From positions 1 to 64,000 of the forward strand of contig JBAQSX010000061.1 of the NCBI GenBank assembly GCA_049296695.1: a stretch of 64,000 nucleotides of DNA. The letters run 5' to 3'. Origin of the DNA: UBA10906 sp049296695 (GTDB taxonomy: Bacteria > Pseudomonadota > Gammaproteobacteria > Methylococcales > Methylomonadaceae). Below the pieces are notes generated by a model that saw nothing but the letters and a program-made list of their open reading frames with translations, did not search any database and was not told the DNA's origin. Within the stretch, counting starts at the first letter, position 1. Each line of letters starts with the position of its first letter. Shown piece by piece: positions 1 to 8,361 of the stretch. The translations under genes and the position numbers were made by a program.

Positions 1-1
1 A

Positions 2-1144
2 CAAACCCGTAGGCATAGTGCGGCTGGTTTTTGTAGGAAATAACTGTTTTAAATCGACGTTATGACCATCAGGACGTGGCGCGGGTGAATGTAATAATAT
101 TTCAGGTGGCTGGCTCAGCGTCAACAGCTCACTAGTAGACGAACCAATATAAGCACTATTGGATGTGGCTAACAATAGATTGCCTGATTTGTTATATAAA
201 TTAATTTCGCCTTGCCAAACATAACAATAAAGCCCTTCTGCAAGTCCTTGCTGAATAGCTTTCATATCAGCATTATTTTTTGCCACACAATCGCCCGTAC
301 AAAATAAATCAAACCCTGTGCCGCGAATACCAATGGTGGCAACAGGTGTGCCGACATTGTAAGCCGCTGGATTTTCCTTGCCAATTAAGCCCGTCAACAC
401 CCGCATCCCGCCTTTAATCAAACTAAATAACGCCCTATCTTGTTGAATATCACTGTGATAACTGTATTGCTTAATGTGTAACTGACTACCAGCTTGCAGA
501 GTAATTTTTTCGCCATCGGCAAAGACCAATAAAGCATAACTATCCGCCTGACTCGATACTATATCGGTGCTATATAAAGCATCCCCCAATGATAAAGCTC
601 GCATGGGTGAGGTCTCATTTTTTGCACTGACTGCGCCTTTTAACTCCACAATTCTAGCGGCAACAACTTCTTTACTGCCTTCGTTTTGCTTGCAATTATG
701 TTCGCAAAGCTGTACTGAATAATCGGCGGGTTGCGCCTTTACCATCATGGTATCGGTTTTTATTTGAAATTTTTCAGGTTGTTGCTTGGCAATTTCGCCC
801 GTAGTGGCATGTACGCCACCTTGATGCAATACCATCAGCGCACCTTTGCTAATCGATTGATTATCATACTGATTAATACTAAAAAGACTATTAGGTCGCA
901 CCGTCATTTTTGCACCATCGATAAATTCGATAATCACAAAGCTACGCTCTGAGGTTTTAATAGTGTCACCTAAATAAATTTCACTACCTTGACTCAAAGG
1001 TCTAGCTGTTTCTTTTGAATGCTCAGCGGTAACTTGATCACCGCGTACAAAGCTAACCTTTGCTACCACTTGCGTTTGGGCATGAGCCAGTGGCAGAAAC
1101 AGAATTAAAAATAAAAAACATAGAGTTCTAATGATTTTATACAT
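2..1144 (-). CDS. Secreted FecR-domain protein (3' end outside window)
   Basis: The frame is open from an ATG at 1144 to the window edge, about 381 codons, so the C-terminus is missing. The first 22 residues form a clear Sec signal peptide (Lys/Arg, hydrophobic core, then LPLAHA before QTQ), which predicts export to the periplasm. Two FecR-like beta domains follow. The first (about residues 50-150) contains GDTIKTSERSFVIIEF and GAKMTVRPNS; the second (about 185-290) contains SYALLVFADGEKITL and VATIGIRGTGFD. IGIRGTxF is the hallmark of stand-alone FecR proteins in environmental proteobacteria, whose function is unknown and which are distinct from the FecR sigma regulator of iron uptake. No sigma factor or TonB receptor is nearby. 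The family assignment is good; the function is unknown. Confidence 0.8.
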   Translation of the reverse strand, partial: MYKIIRTLCFLFLILFLPLAHAQTQVVAKVSFVRGDQVTAEHSKETARPLSQGSEIYLGDTIKTSERSFVIIEFIDGAKMTVRPNSLFSINQYDNQSISKGALMVLHQGGVHATTGEIAKQQPEKFQIKTDTMMVKAQPADYSVQLCEHNCKQNEGSKEVVAARIVELKGAVSAKNETSPMRALSLGDALYSTDIVSSQADSYALLVFADGEKITLQAGSQLHIKQYSYHSDIQQDRALFSLIKGGMRVLTGLIGKENPAAYNVGTPVATIGIRGTGFDLFCTGDCVAKNNADMKAIQQGLAEGLYCYVWQGEINLYNKSGNLLLATSNSAYIGSSTSELLTLSQPPEILLHSPAPRPDGHNVDLKQLFPTKTSRTMPTGL

Positions 1145-2039
1145 CGCGCTTAACCATGGGATATTATGAGGATGGGTGGCAGGGATGGAGATTGCCGTTG
1201 TTTCAATGGGTTTAAAAGTTTCGATTCATACTTTACGACTTGCCATGCTGTTTAAGTCGTTCGCGCTGACTATTTTAAGAGAAATTGACTATTAGTATGC
1301 CATAACAAAACGTGCAAGGGGCTACGCGAACGCCTATAGATAAAACGCGTATATTAAAGTCGCTTCCCTACAATAAAATTGCAGGTATGTTTTAATTTCT
1401 GTTACCTGTAATAGTAATGACAATATTGTCACCCGAATTAACTATTAATCCAAATTTTTCACAATCAAAACTTTTTGTGTTTTGAGTTGTTATTTGAATA
1501 GTATAACTACTTAGTCTGATTATCAAAATAGAGATTTTAAAATTAGTAGGCCGATATTATCAAAAAATATCGTGTTCATTCCAAAATCGTAATTACTTAA
1601 CTGAACTTACGCACTGGTAATAAAAATGTAGGGGCAAAATATTTTTTTCCCCTTCAGTAACAATCAGTTGTTATTAAGGGCAAATAGTGTTGCCCCTACA
1701 TTGATAACCCTTGCGTAACTTCAGTTACTTAATTAACGGTCTAAACTAAAAGACTTTCATTATGATAATAAAAATGCTTGCCTACAAACTTTTAGTATTA
1801 AGCGCAGATTTGCCAGAAAATTTATGTTAGCTTTAAATTTACAGTTTTTTCAAAAAAAGATTCCCCTGATTATTATTTCAATACTTTTTTATCAATTTGA
1901 ATTGAAACCAGTATAACTGATTTTGATAAAGTCGCTAAAAAACTACCTATTGGCAAGTCTATTGCTGTATTAATGAGTACAAGATTACATTATAGACAAT
2001 ATTTTTATTCACCAATACTCGTAAATTAAGGACAAGATT
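1145..2039. other. Intergenic region, 895 bp, AT-rich
   Basis: No convincing gene is seen between the FecR gene (minus) and ald (plus), which diverge from here. It must hold both promoters, but I cannot assign -10/-35 boxes reliably. The only structured part is the inverted-repeat element at 1601-1724, listed separately. Confidence 0.6.
1601..1724. mobile_element. 124-bp miniature inverted-repeat element with 8-bp target duplication
   Basis: The element starts ctgaacttacgca and ends tgcgtaacttcag, which are 13-bp terminal inverted repeats with one mismatch. It is flanked on both sides by the identical 8-bp sequence ttacttaa (1593-1600 and 1725-1732). A second inverted pair lies inside (tgtaggggcaa and ttgcccctaca). 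There is no coding capacity, so this looks like a non-autonomous MITE moved by a transposase elsewhere. The flanking repeat is AT-rich and partly palindromic, so it carries a little less weight than a random 8-mer. Confidence 0.65.
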
Positions 2040-3149
2040 ATGCAAATCGGCTTACCTAAAGAAATAAAAGACAATGAAAACCGTGTCGGTATGACCCCCG
2101 CCACCGTGAGTAGTTTAGTTCAACAAGGGCATAGCGTTTTAGTACAAAGCGGCGCGGGTGAGGGCAGTTTTTTAAGCGATGCCGATTATCAAACAGCAGG
2201 CGCGACCATAGTGACTACTGCCGCTGAGGCGTGGTCAGCGCAATTAGTGGTAAAAGTTAAAGAACCCATCGAGCAAGAATACCAATACTTTCGAGAGGAT
2301 TTAATTTTATTTACTTATCTGCATTTAGCTTCTAATAAACCGCTAGTCGATGCGTTAGTAAACAGTGGCGTCAGCGCAATTGCTTATGAAACAGTCGAGC
2401 AGAACGGACAATTACCCCTGCTCACCCCGATGAGTGAAGTGGCGGGGCGCATGGCAACTCAAGTCGGCGCGACTTATCTGCAAAAAACTTATGGCGGCAG
2501 AGGCGTGTTAATGGGCGGCGTTCCGGGAGTTGCACCTGCGAATGTGGCGATTTTAGGCGCGGGAATTGTTGGCATGAATGCGGCACGCATTGCCGTGGGT
2601 TTAGGGGCGCGAGTGACGGTTTTAGATATTAGTCACGAGCGATTAAAGTATTTAGATGATAGTTATCGCGGACAGTTACAAACCCGCCACAGCGACGATT
2701 ACACCATTAAAGAAGTGATTGCACAGGCGGATTTAATTATTGGCGCGGTGTTAATAGCAGGACGACGCGCTCCACGCTTAATTACGCGGACAATGTTGGC
2801 AGGTATACCCAAAGGCGCGGTGATTGTTGATGTGGCAGTCGATCAGGGCGGTTGCGTTGAAACCATTAAAGCCACCACGCATAGTAATCCCAGTTATGAA
2901 GTAGATGGCATTGTGCATTATGGTGTTGCCAATATGCCCGCCGCTGTACCGCGTACCAGCACCTTTGCTTTAAATCATCAAACCAGCTCTTATATTTTGC
3001 AATTAGCCAATCAAGGTTTAGCGGCATTAACGACTAATATCGCTCTGCAAAAAGGTTTGAATACTTATAGAGGTTTAATTACTTATCAAGCCGTGGCAGA
3101 AAGTTTTGATTTAACTTATACCCAAGCGGCTGAGGCATTAGTTTTATAA
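2040..3149 (+). CDS. ald: Alanine dehydrogenase
   Basis: This enzyme reversibly deaminates L-alanine to pyruvate and ammonia with NAD+. The 369-residue length matches the family (about 370). The N-terminus MQIGLPKEIKDNENRVGMTP is diagnostic. Substrate-binding and catalytic residues are expected at the Lys in VVKVKEP (about 74) and the His in TYLHLAS (about 95). The NAD-binding loop ILGAGIVGMNAAR lies near residue 170. The start ATG follows the ribosome site AAGGA (taaggacaagatt). An alanine racemase at 33060-34148 could supply L-alanine from D-alanine, but it is 30 kb away. The gene stands alone, with only a weak hairpin after the stop. Confidence 0.96.
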   Translation: MQIGLPKEIKDNENRVGMTPATVSSLVQQGHSVLVQSGAGEGSFLSDADYQTAGATIVTTAAEAWSAQLVVKVKEPIEQEYQYFREDLILFTYLHLASNKPLVDALVNSGVSAIAYETVEQNGQLPLLTPMSEVAGRMATQVGATYLQKTYGGRGVLMGGVPGVAPANVAILGAGIVGMNAARIAVGLGARVTVLDISHERLKYLDDSYRGQLQTRHSDDYTIKEVIAQADLIIGAVLIAGRRAPRLITRTMLAGIPKGAVIVDVAVDQGGCVETIKATTHSNPSYEVDGIVHYGVANMPAAVPRTSTFALNHQTSSYILQLANQGLAALTTNIALQKGLNTYRGLITYQAVAESFDLTYTQAAEALVL

Positions 3150-3158
3150 TGATTAAAC

Positions 3159-3185
3159 TGGCTAGTGAAAGGATTTTACTAGCCA
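3159..3185 (+). terminator. Possible weak terminator after ald
   Basis: The arms tggctagt and actagcca can pair just after the ald stop codon. No run of T follows, so termination here would be weak or factor-dependent. Confidence 0.3.
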
Positions 3186-3220
3186 TTAAACATTATGCTT
3201 TATAAACTCAAGGATAAATT

Positions 3221-3605
3221 ATGAATCCTAATTACAGTGAAGAAGAATTAGCGGTAGTGCATCAAAAAAGTAGGCTAACCTTTCGGAGTTCAAACCTAGG
3301 TTTGAACTCCAGCTAAAAGGGCGTTTTGTTAAAACCTACTCTTTTGAAGCACTACCGAATTAGCTTTATTAGACGCTATGGAAAATCAGCCTTTAATTAG
3401 CGTACCTAATATGGCACAAGAAATTACTCAATTAAAAGCCGCTGTTAGCGAAAAACTCAATAAATGTGAGTCGATTAAATTAGATGTATTAGAAACTGAC
3501 TTAGAACGCATTAAAACTCAGGCAATTATAGAAGGTATTCCTTATCAATTATTAATGAGTTCGATATTACATAAATATGCACAAGGGTATTTAATTGCTA
3601 AATAG
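3221..3605 (+). pseudogene. CopG/ribbon-helix-helix-type antitoxin gene interrupted by a 104-bp element
   Basis: The 5' part (from ATG 3221, encoding MNPNYSEEELA) and the 3' part (to the stop at 3603-3605) are separated by the element at 3253-3356 plus an 8-bp duplication gaattagc. Deleting the element and one copy of the duplication restores one in-frame protein of about 91 residues, with the junction EEELALLDAMENQPL. The restored protein ends in ESIKLDVLETDLERIKTQA and EGIPYQLLMSSILHKYAQG, a pattern typical of small CopG/BrnA-like antitoxins (ethical family call from memory: moderate). As it stands, translation from 3221 stops inside the element at TAA. An ATG at 3378 could restart a 75-residue C-terminal product that keeps the conserved half. 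No partner toxin gene is visible beside it. Confidence 0.7.
3253..3356. mobile_element. Miniature inverted-repeat element, copy 1 (inside antitoxin gene)
   Basis: The left end is ggtagtgcatcaaaaaagta and the right end is the near-perfect reverse complement (cttttgaagcactacc). The 8-bp direct repeat gaattagc flanks it at 3245-3252 and 3357-3364. The middle holds a perfect 26-bp palindrome (3285-3310) centred on cctagg with arms ggagttcaaacct. There is no coding capacity. A second copy with its own, different 8-bp duplication is at 14386-14499, which confirms these ends as true transposition boundaries. Confidence 0.85.
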
Positions 3606-3616
3606 TCACCATAAAA

Positions 3617-3652
3617 AAAGGCGTAATGTGTTAAACATTACGCCTTTTTATT
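3617..3652. terminator. Bidirectional terminator between convergent genes
   Basis: The arms ggcgtaatgt and acattacgcc are flanked by an A-run on the left and a T-run on the right. It sits between the broken antitoxin gene (plus) and the HEPN gene (minus), so it can serve both. Confidence 0.75.
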
Positions 3653-3719
3653 TATCAGATTAAAATATAAATCTATGTATTTTAGTTTTATATATTTCTG
3701 ATAACCTCTATTACTCAAA

Positions 3720-4097
3720 CTATAACTTTTCTAATTCTTCAATAATTAGTTTTGCTAAATCAAAAAGTTGTTGTGCTTCCGATATATCTACATATTCATC
3801 AATATCATAATCAGCACGATGACGATTTACTTTAAGTTTGTGCATTTGTTCGCCTAAAATTCTTAAAGTTTTATTATCATGTTTTTGAAATTTAATAATT
3901 AGTCTTTCATGACTACCTTTTGGAATTTCACCGTATCGGTTTTTCTTATCAGGATAATCTTGAGCTTTGTCTTTTGCTAAATGATACACAGCATAATAAG
4001 CACGACCCATAACATTACGATAATCTATTTCTTGACTATCAGGATTAATTAATAAGTTTTCGGCAAAACACAAAAAATCTTTAAACGATACGCTCAT
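3720..4097 (-). CDS. HEPN-domain protein (UPF0332-like)
   Basis: This 125-residue, mostly alpha-helical protein contains GRAYYAVYHLAKDKA and NRHRADYDIDE, the two signature stretches of UPF0332-type HEPN proteins. The RNase motif Arg-x4-6-His of toxic HEPN proteins is not evident, so it may be a non-catalytic member or act through its partner. It overlaps the end of the upstream TPR-like gene by 17 bp, so the two are surely co-transcribed and translationally coupled. The pair lies beside a broken antitoxin gene in a small accessory patch. The family is reasonably clear; the function (toxin-antitoxin, defence or other) is inferred only. Confidence 0.7.
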   Translation of the reverse strand: MSVSFKDFLCFAENLLINPDSQEIDYRNVMGRAYYAVYHLAKDKAQDYPDKKNRYGEIPKGSHERLIIKFQKHDNKTLRILGEQMHKLKVNRHRADYDIDEYVDISEAQQLFDLAKLIIEELEKL

Positions 4098-4839
4098 GTT
4101 TTTCCCTTGCTTCTAATACATCAATTGAACTGTATTGAAACATTAATACATCGCTCCAAGTATCGTCTAATGTTTCTACGAATAGTTTTGATAATTCCCA
4201 ATTAATTTTTGCTATGTCTTTGACAGGCGAATCAATGTAAATTGTATACACAATGCAATTATCTATAATTTCTATTAAAGAACTAGAAAAATAAAGATTA
4301 TGCGTTTCTAATAGGCTGTAAGCTAATTCACATAATACTTGTGCTTGACCATCGGAAAGCTGGAATTTTTCGCAAATGTTAAATGCCAATCCATTATTAC
4401 AAAAAAAATTTTTTGTTTTAAATTCCTTGTGTAATTGAAATGCTTTTTTAAAGTTGCAAGAGAAATAAAATGATTTTATTGCTCTATTAAGAGCATTAGC
4501 ATTATTAGGAAAATTATTAAGCAATATTTCAGTTTGAAATACAGATTCTTTAATTAAACCACAACTAAATAATGCGCTCATATAATTTAGATGCGTGAAT
4601 AAATCATTTTCATATTGCAATGCTTTTTGATAATTACTGATAACTTGGTTACTGTCATTTTCAAATCCTGCAACTGCACCCAACAACTTATAATATTGGT
4701 AGACTTTTATTTTTCCTTCTAATTTATTAATGTCACTTTTCAATAAATAAATTGTAAATTCATCTGGTTTACGTTTTTGATTAATTAACAATTCAATTTT
4801 ATCTTCTAATTCATGAGTTTTTGCTAAGGGCTGAACCAT
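4081..4839 (-). CDS. TPR-like helical protein paired with HEPN gene
   Basis: I chose the ATG at 4839 because tgaggtga stands just before it; a GTG three codons upstream is the alternative. The product of about 252 residues is helical. A TPR-like stretch (VISNYQKALQYENDLFTHLN, then NNFPNNANALNRAIKSF) spans roughly residues 70-160. The C-terminal part (DTWSDVLMFQYSSIDVLEA) matches no family I recognise with confidence. It overlaps the HEPN gene by 17 bp. A fixed pair of a helical repeat protein and a HEPN protein suggests a small two-component stress or defence module, but this is inference from context only. Confidence 0.6.
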   Translation of the reverse strand: MVQPLAKTHELEDKIELLINQKRKPDEFTIYLLKSDINKLEGKIKVYQYYKLLGAVAGFENDSNQVISNYQKALQYENDLFTHLNYMSALFSCGLIKESVFQTEILLNNFPNNANALNRAIKSFYFSCNFKKAFQLHKEFKTKNFFCNNGLAFNICEKFQLSDGQAQVLCELAYSLLETHNLYFSSSLIEIIDNCIVYTIYIDSPVKDIAKINWELSKLFVETLDDTWSDVLMFQYSSIDVLEAREKHERIV

Positions 4840-4864
4840 TTTTATCACCTCAAACTATAAATAA

Positions 4865-4890
4865 AAAAGGGCGTAAAAATACGCCCTTTT
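4865..4890 (-). terminator. Terminator of the nqr operon
   Basis: The hairpin arms aaaagggcgta and tacgccctttt are flanked by A on one side and T on the other. It lies immediately downstream of nqrF and upstream of the TPR-like gene, so it separates the two transcription units on the minus strand. Confidence 0.8.
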
Positions 4891-4913
4891 ATTATACCGC
4901 CGTTATTAAAAAC

Positions 4914-6134
4914 CTAACCGCCGAAATCGTCCAACATAATGTTTTCAGGTTCAACGCCAGCATCTAATAACATCTTGATGACTGATTGGTTCATGATGGG
5001 CGGGCCACACATGTAAAACTCACAATCTTCAGGTGCTGGGTGGTTTTTGATAAAGTTTTCATAAACCACGTTGTGAATAAAGCCTGTGTAACCGTCCCAA
5101 TTATCATCGGGCAATGGGTCAGACAACGCAACGTGCCATTCAAAATTATCATTTTCACGCGCCAACATATCGAAATCTTCAACATAGAACATTTCGCGTT
5201 TGCTTCTCGCGCCGTACCAGAACGACATTTTACGTTTTGATTTCAAACGGCGTAATTGGTCGAAAATGTGTGAACGCATCGGAGCCATACCCGCGCCGCC
5301 GCCGATAAACACCATTTCAGCCTCAGTGTCTCTAGCATAAAACTCACCGTAAGGGCCTGAAACAGTGACTTTATCACCGGGTTTCAAACTGAAAATATAC
5401 GATGACATCACACCGGGTGGCACGTCTTCGGGTGCGCGTGGGGGTGGCGTTGCTATACGCACGTTTAACATGATTTCTCTTTCCTGCGGATAAGAAGCCA
5501 TTGAATAAGCGCGTAAAGCAGGTTCTTTTACAGTAGAAACGTAACGCCAGATATTGAATTTGTCCCAATCTTCATGGAAACGCTGTTCAATATTGAAGTC
5601 TTTGTAATTAACAACGTGTGCTGGACATTCGATTTGAATATAACCACCTGCGCGATAGTTAATAGTTTCGCCTTCGGGTAAATCTAATACTAAGGCTTTA
5701 ATGAAGGTTGCCACGTTTTCGTTAGATTTAACGGTGCATTCCCATTTTTTAACGCCGAAAACTGAGTCTTCTACTTCGATGTCCATATTGTGCTTAATCG
5801 ACACTTGGCACGCTAAACGCTCACCGTGCGCGGCTTCGCGTTTGGTAATATGGCTCAGTTCAGTGGCTAAAATTTCGCCGCCACCTGATTTAACTTTCAC
5901 TTTACATTGACCGCAAGTACCACCGCCGCCACAAGCCGATGATACAAATAAATTGTTATCGGCTAAAGCAGTCAATAGTTTTGAACCCACAGGAACGTGG
6001 ATTTTCTTTTCGTCATTAATGAGTATTTCAACATCCCCTTCGGCAACTAATTTGCTTTTCGCGCCAATAATGACAAACACTAGCGCGATAACAATGCCCG
6101 TAAAAAGGATAATCCCTAAAAGAATTTCAAGCAT
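4914..6134 (-). CDS. nqrF: Na+-NQR subunit F (NADH dehydrogenase, FAD, 2Fe-2S)
   Basis: NqrF is the entry point of the sodium-pumping NADH:quinone reductase: it oxidises NADH and passes electrons through FAD and a [2Fe-2S] cluster to the membrane subunits. The 406-residue length is normal. The order is one N-terminal membrane helix (about 3-24), a ferredoxin domain with the cluster ligands in SSACGGGGTCGQC and a later Cys in RLACQ, an FAD domain with RAYSMASYP, and an NADH domain with GGGAGMAPMRSH and FYMCGPP. It ends the operon and is followed by a strong terminator. Confidence 0.97.
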   Translation of the reverse strand: MLEILLGIILFTGIVIALVFVIIGAKSKLVAEGDVEILINDEKKIHVPVGSKLLTALADNNLFVSSACGGGGTCGQCKVKVKSGGGEILATELSHITKREAAHGERLACQVSIKHNMDIEVEDSVFGVKKWECTVKSNENVATFIKALVLDLPEGETINYRAGGYIQIECPAHVVNYKDFNIEQRFHEDWDKFNIWRYVSTVKEPALRAYSMASYPQEREIMLNVRIATPPPRAPEDVPPGVMSSYIFSLKPGDKVTVSGPYGEFYARDTEAEMVFIGGGAGMAPMRSHIFDQLRRLKSKRKMSFWYGARSKREMFYVEDFDMLARENDNFEWHVALSDPLPDDNWDGYTGFIHNVVYENFIKNHPAPEDCEFYMCGPPIMNQSVIKMLLDAGVEPENIMLDDFGG

Positions 6135-6146
6135 AGTGTTACCTTT

Positions 6147-6755
6147 TTATAGTTGAATGCCAGAGAATGCCATAAACCCTAATGACATTAATCCCGCAGT
6201 AATAAAAGTAATACCCAGTCCTTGCAGTGCAGGTGGAATATCACTGTATTTCAATTTCTCGCGCACACCCGCCATTACGGTAATAGCCAATGCCCAACCA
6301 AAGCCGCTACCAATACCATAGGTAACACTTTCGCCAAAGTTATAATCGCGTTCAATCATAAATAAACTACCCGCTAAAATCGCGCAGTTCACCGTAATTA
6401 ACGGTAAGAAAATCCCTAATGCGTGATAAAGCGCGGGGAAGAATTTATCTAATATCATTTCTAAAATTTGTACTAATGCGGCAATCACACCAATACAGCT
6501 TAATAATGATAAGAAACTTAAATCAATTCCTGCAACGCCAATCCAAGCTAATGCGTCTTCTTTTAATAAGGCGTGATAAATTAAGTTATTGGCAGGGACG
6601 GTAATCATTTGTACCATCATTACCGCAATACCTAAACCCATTGCAGTCGAAATCTTTTTCGAGACCGCAATAAAGGTACACATACCTAAGAAAAACGATA
6701 AGGCAAGGTTTTCAATAAAAACCGCTTTAATAAATAAGCTGATATAGGCTTCCAT
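6147..6755 (-). CDS. nqrE: Na+-NQR subunit E
   Basis: This 202-residue integral membrane subunit has about six helices. NqrD and NqrE form an inverted-topology pair in the complex and together hold a [2Fe-2S] cluster in the membrane; the Cys in FFLGMCTF and in TVNCAILAG fit that role. Its start overlaps the nqrD stop by one base, so translation is coupled. It lies 12 bp from nqrF. Confidence 0.97.
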   Translation of the reverse strand: MEAYISLFIKAVFIENLALSFFLGMCTFIAVSKKISTAMGLGIAVMMVQMITVPANNLIYHALLKEDALAWIGVAGIDLSFLSLLSCIGVIAALVQILEMILDKFFPALYHALGIFLPLITVNCAILAGSLFMIERDYNFGESVTYGIGSGFGWALAITVMAGVREKLKYSDIPPALQGLGITFITAGLMSLGFMAFSGIQL

Positions 6756-7438
6756 TAGTGATGCCCTCCGTCTTCACCATGTGAAATTGACATGATTTTA
6801 AATTCCACTTTTTCTTGTTGTTGCGGTTTCCATTGACGTATACCCCAGATTAATAATCCAATCAAAAAGAATGCACTAGGTGGTAATAACATTAAACCAT
6901 TAGGTTGATACCAGCCGCCGTCTTTAATTAACGGGAATACTTCAATCCCTAATAATTTACCTGAGCCTAATAATTCACGAACAAAAGACACGGTAATTAA
7001 AATTAAGCTATAACCCAAACCGTTACCAATACCGTCCATAAAACTGGCTAAAGGCGGATTTTTCATCGCGTAACCTTCAGCACGTCCCATAACGATACAG
7101 TTAGTAATAATCAAACCCACAAATACCGATAATTGTTTGCTTACATCAAAAGCAAAGGCTTTTAATAATTGGTCAACGACAATTACTAATGAAGCAATAA
7201 TAGTCATTTGTACAATAATACGAATACTGCTGGGAATATGATTACGAATTGCACTAATTGCCGCGCTAGAAAACGCAGTTACTAAGGTTAATGCCAACGC
7301 CATAATGAGTGAGGTTGACATTTGCGATGTCACCGCTAATGCCGAACAAATACCTAATACTTGCAAAGTAATAGGATTGTTTTCAACTAGCGGTTCAATT
7401 AATACTTTTTTAGTTTCATCATTGAATAATTCACTCAT
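6755..7438 (-). CDS. nqrD: Na+-NQR subunit D
   Basis: This 227-residue membrane subunit is homologous to NqrE. Recognisable stretches are ALAVTSQMSTSLIMALA, VGLIITNCIVMGRAEGYAM and DGIGNGLGYSLILI. It shares the intramembrane Fe-S site with NqrE and belongs to the sodium translocation path. The gene overlaps nqrC by 4 bp (ATGA) and nqrE by one base. Confidence 0.97.
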   Translation of the reverse strand: MSELFNDETKKVLIEPLVENNPITLQVLGICSALAVTSQMSTSLIMALALTLVTAFSSAAISAIRNHIPSSIRIIVQMTIIASLVIVVDQLLKAFAFDVSKQLSVFVGLIITNCIVMGRAEGYAMKNPPLASFMDGIGNGLGYSLILITVSFVRELLGSGKLLGIEVFPLIKDGGWYQPNGLMLLPPSAFFLIGLLIWGIRQWKPQQQEKVEFKIMSISHGEDGGHH

Positions 7439-8361
7439 GACTTAGCTCCTTTAACTGTTCTAACTTTCGCTAAATAAGAGGCAAAACCTTCTTTACTTGT
7501 CCAATATCTAACCAAGTTAGTCACACCTGTACTGGTCAATGACGCGCCTGCTAAACCGTCTACTTGATATTCTGAGCCTGCTTTAGATGTATCTACTGTG
7601 CCTTTAATTAAAGCAATCGCAGGTTCACCGACATCGGCTTCTTCAATTAAACCTTTTTCTAAAGAAGCTTGGTCTTTTTCAGCATAAACTTTTTTGCCTT
7701 TCCATAAAGCACGCCAGTTAGGATTAACTACTTCACCACCTAATCCCGGCGTTTCGGCTTGGTCATAGAAGTTAATACTTTGAATAGTTTGTCCGTCCGC
7801 ATCTAATGATAAGAAACCATAGAGTGTTGACCATAAACCATAACCATTAATAGGCAGAATAATAGATTTAACCACGCCCGCTTCTTTTACTAAAAAGACT
7901 TTAGCCAGTTTCGCTTTAACACGAATATGAGCAGTATCTTTTTCTTTTGGAATAGCGATGCTTTGCGCGGGGTCTTTTGCTGCTTTACGTTGGTCGTAAC
8001 TATTCGCGTCTATACCATCAACATAATCGCCTGTTTCTAAATCCACTAATTTAGATTCAATGCGGTCGTCAAAAGTCGCGCTAATATCTGCGCCGTCTTG
8101 TAATAAACCTGCGACATCAAGAATGTTTTTCTTCATGTCTAATTCTTTATTACTGACTTGAATGGGTTTTAAAGCAACTGCCGCCATTGAAACTAATACC
8201 GCACACACTAAACAAAGTGCTACTGCAATCGCAATGGTTTTTTCTAAACTATCATTACTTAAGGCTAATACTTTTAAACAATAAGCTTTGAATTTTTGAT
8301 ATTGCGGACAGCTTTCTAGCTTTTCACAATATTTTTCTAAATATGGACATTTATTAGCCAT
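7435..8361 (-). CDS. nqrC: Na+-NQR subunit C with Cys-rich N-terminal extension
   Basis: NqrC carries a covalently bound FMN on the periplasmic side. The 308 residues exceed the usual 250-265. The first 40 or so residues precede the normal start region (NDSLEKTIAIAVALCLVCAV, the membrane anchor at about 42-62). They contain four cysteines at 5, 12, 18 and 28, which I do not know from other NqrC proteins. No alternative start fits the shorter form well, and the gene overlaps nqrB by 8 bp. The flavinylation motif reads DGLAGASLTS instead of DGLSGATLT, so residue 274, where the acceptor Thr is expected, is Ser (codon TCA). Ser could still be flavinylated, but this is unusual. The rest of the sequence (PINGYGLWSTLYGF, DQAETPGLGGEV) is typical. 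Confidence 0.93.
   Translation of the reverse strand: MANKCPYLEKYCEKLESCPQYQKFKAYCLKVLALSNDSLEKTIAIAVALCLVCAVLVSMAAVALKPIQVSNKELDMKKNILDVAGLLQDGADISATFDDRIESKLVDLETGDYVDGIDANSYDQRKAAKDPAQSIAIPKEKDTAHIRVKAKLAKVFLVKEAGVVKSIILPINGYGLWSTLYGFLSLDADGQTIQSINFYDQAETPGLGGEVVNPNWRALWKGKKVYAEKDQASLEKGLIEEADVGEPAIALIKGTVDTSKAGSEYQVDGLAGASLTSTGVTNLVRYWTSKEGFASYLAKVRTVKGAKS

Noticed and set aside
731..952. 73-codon open frame on the plus strand
   Set aside because: It is antisense to the FecR-domain gene, which has a signal peptide and conserved motifs.
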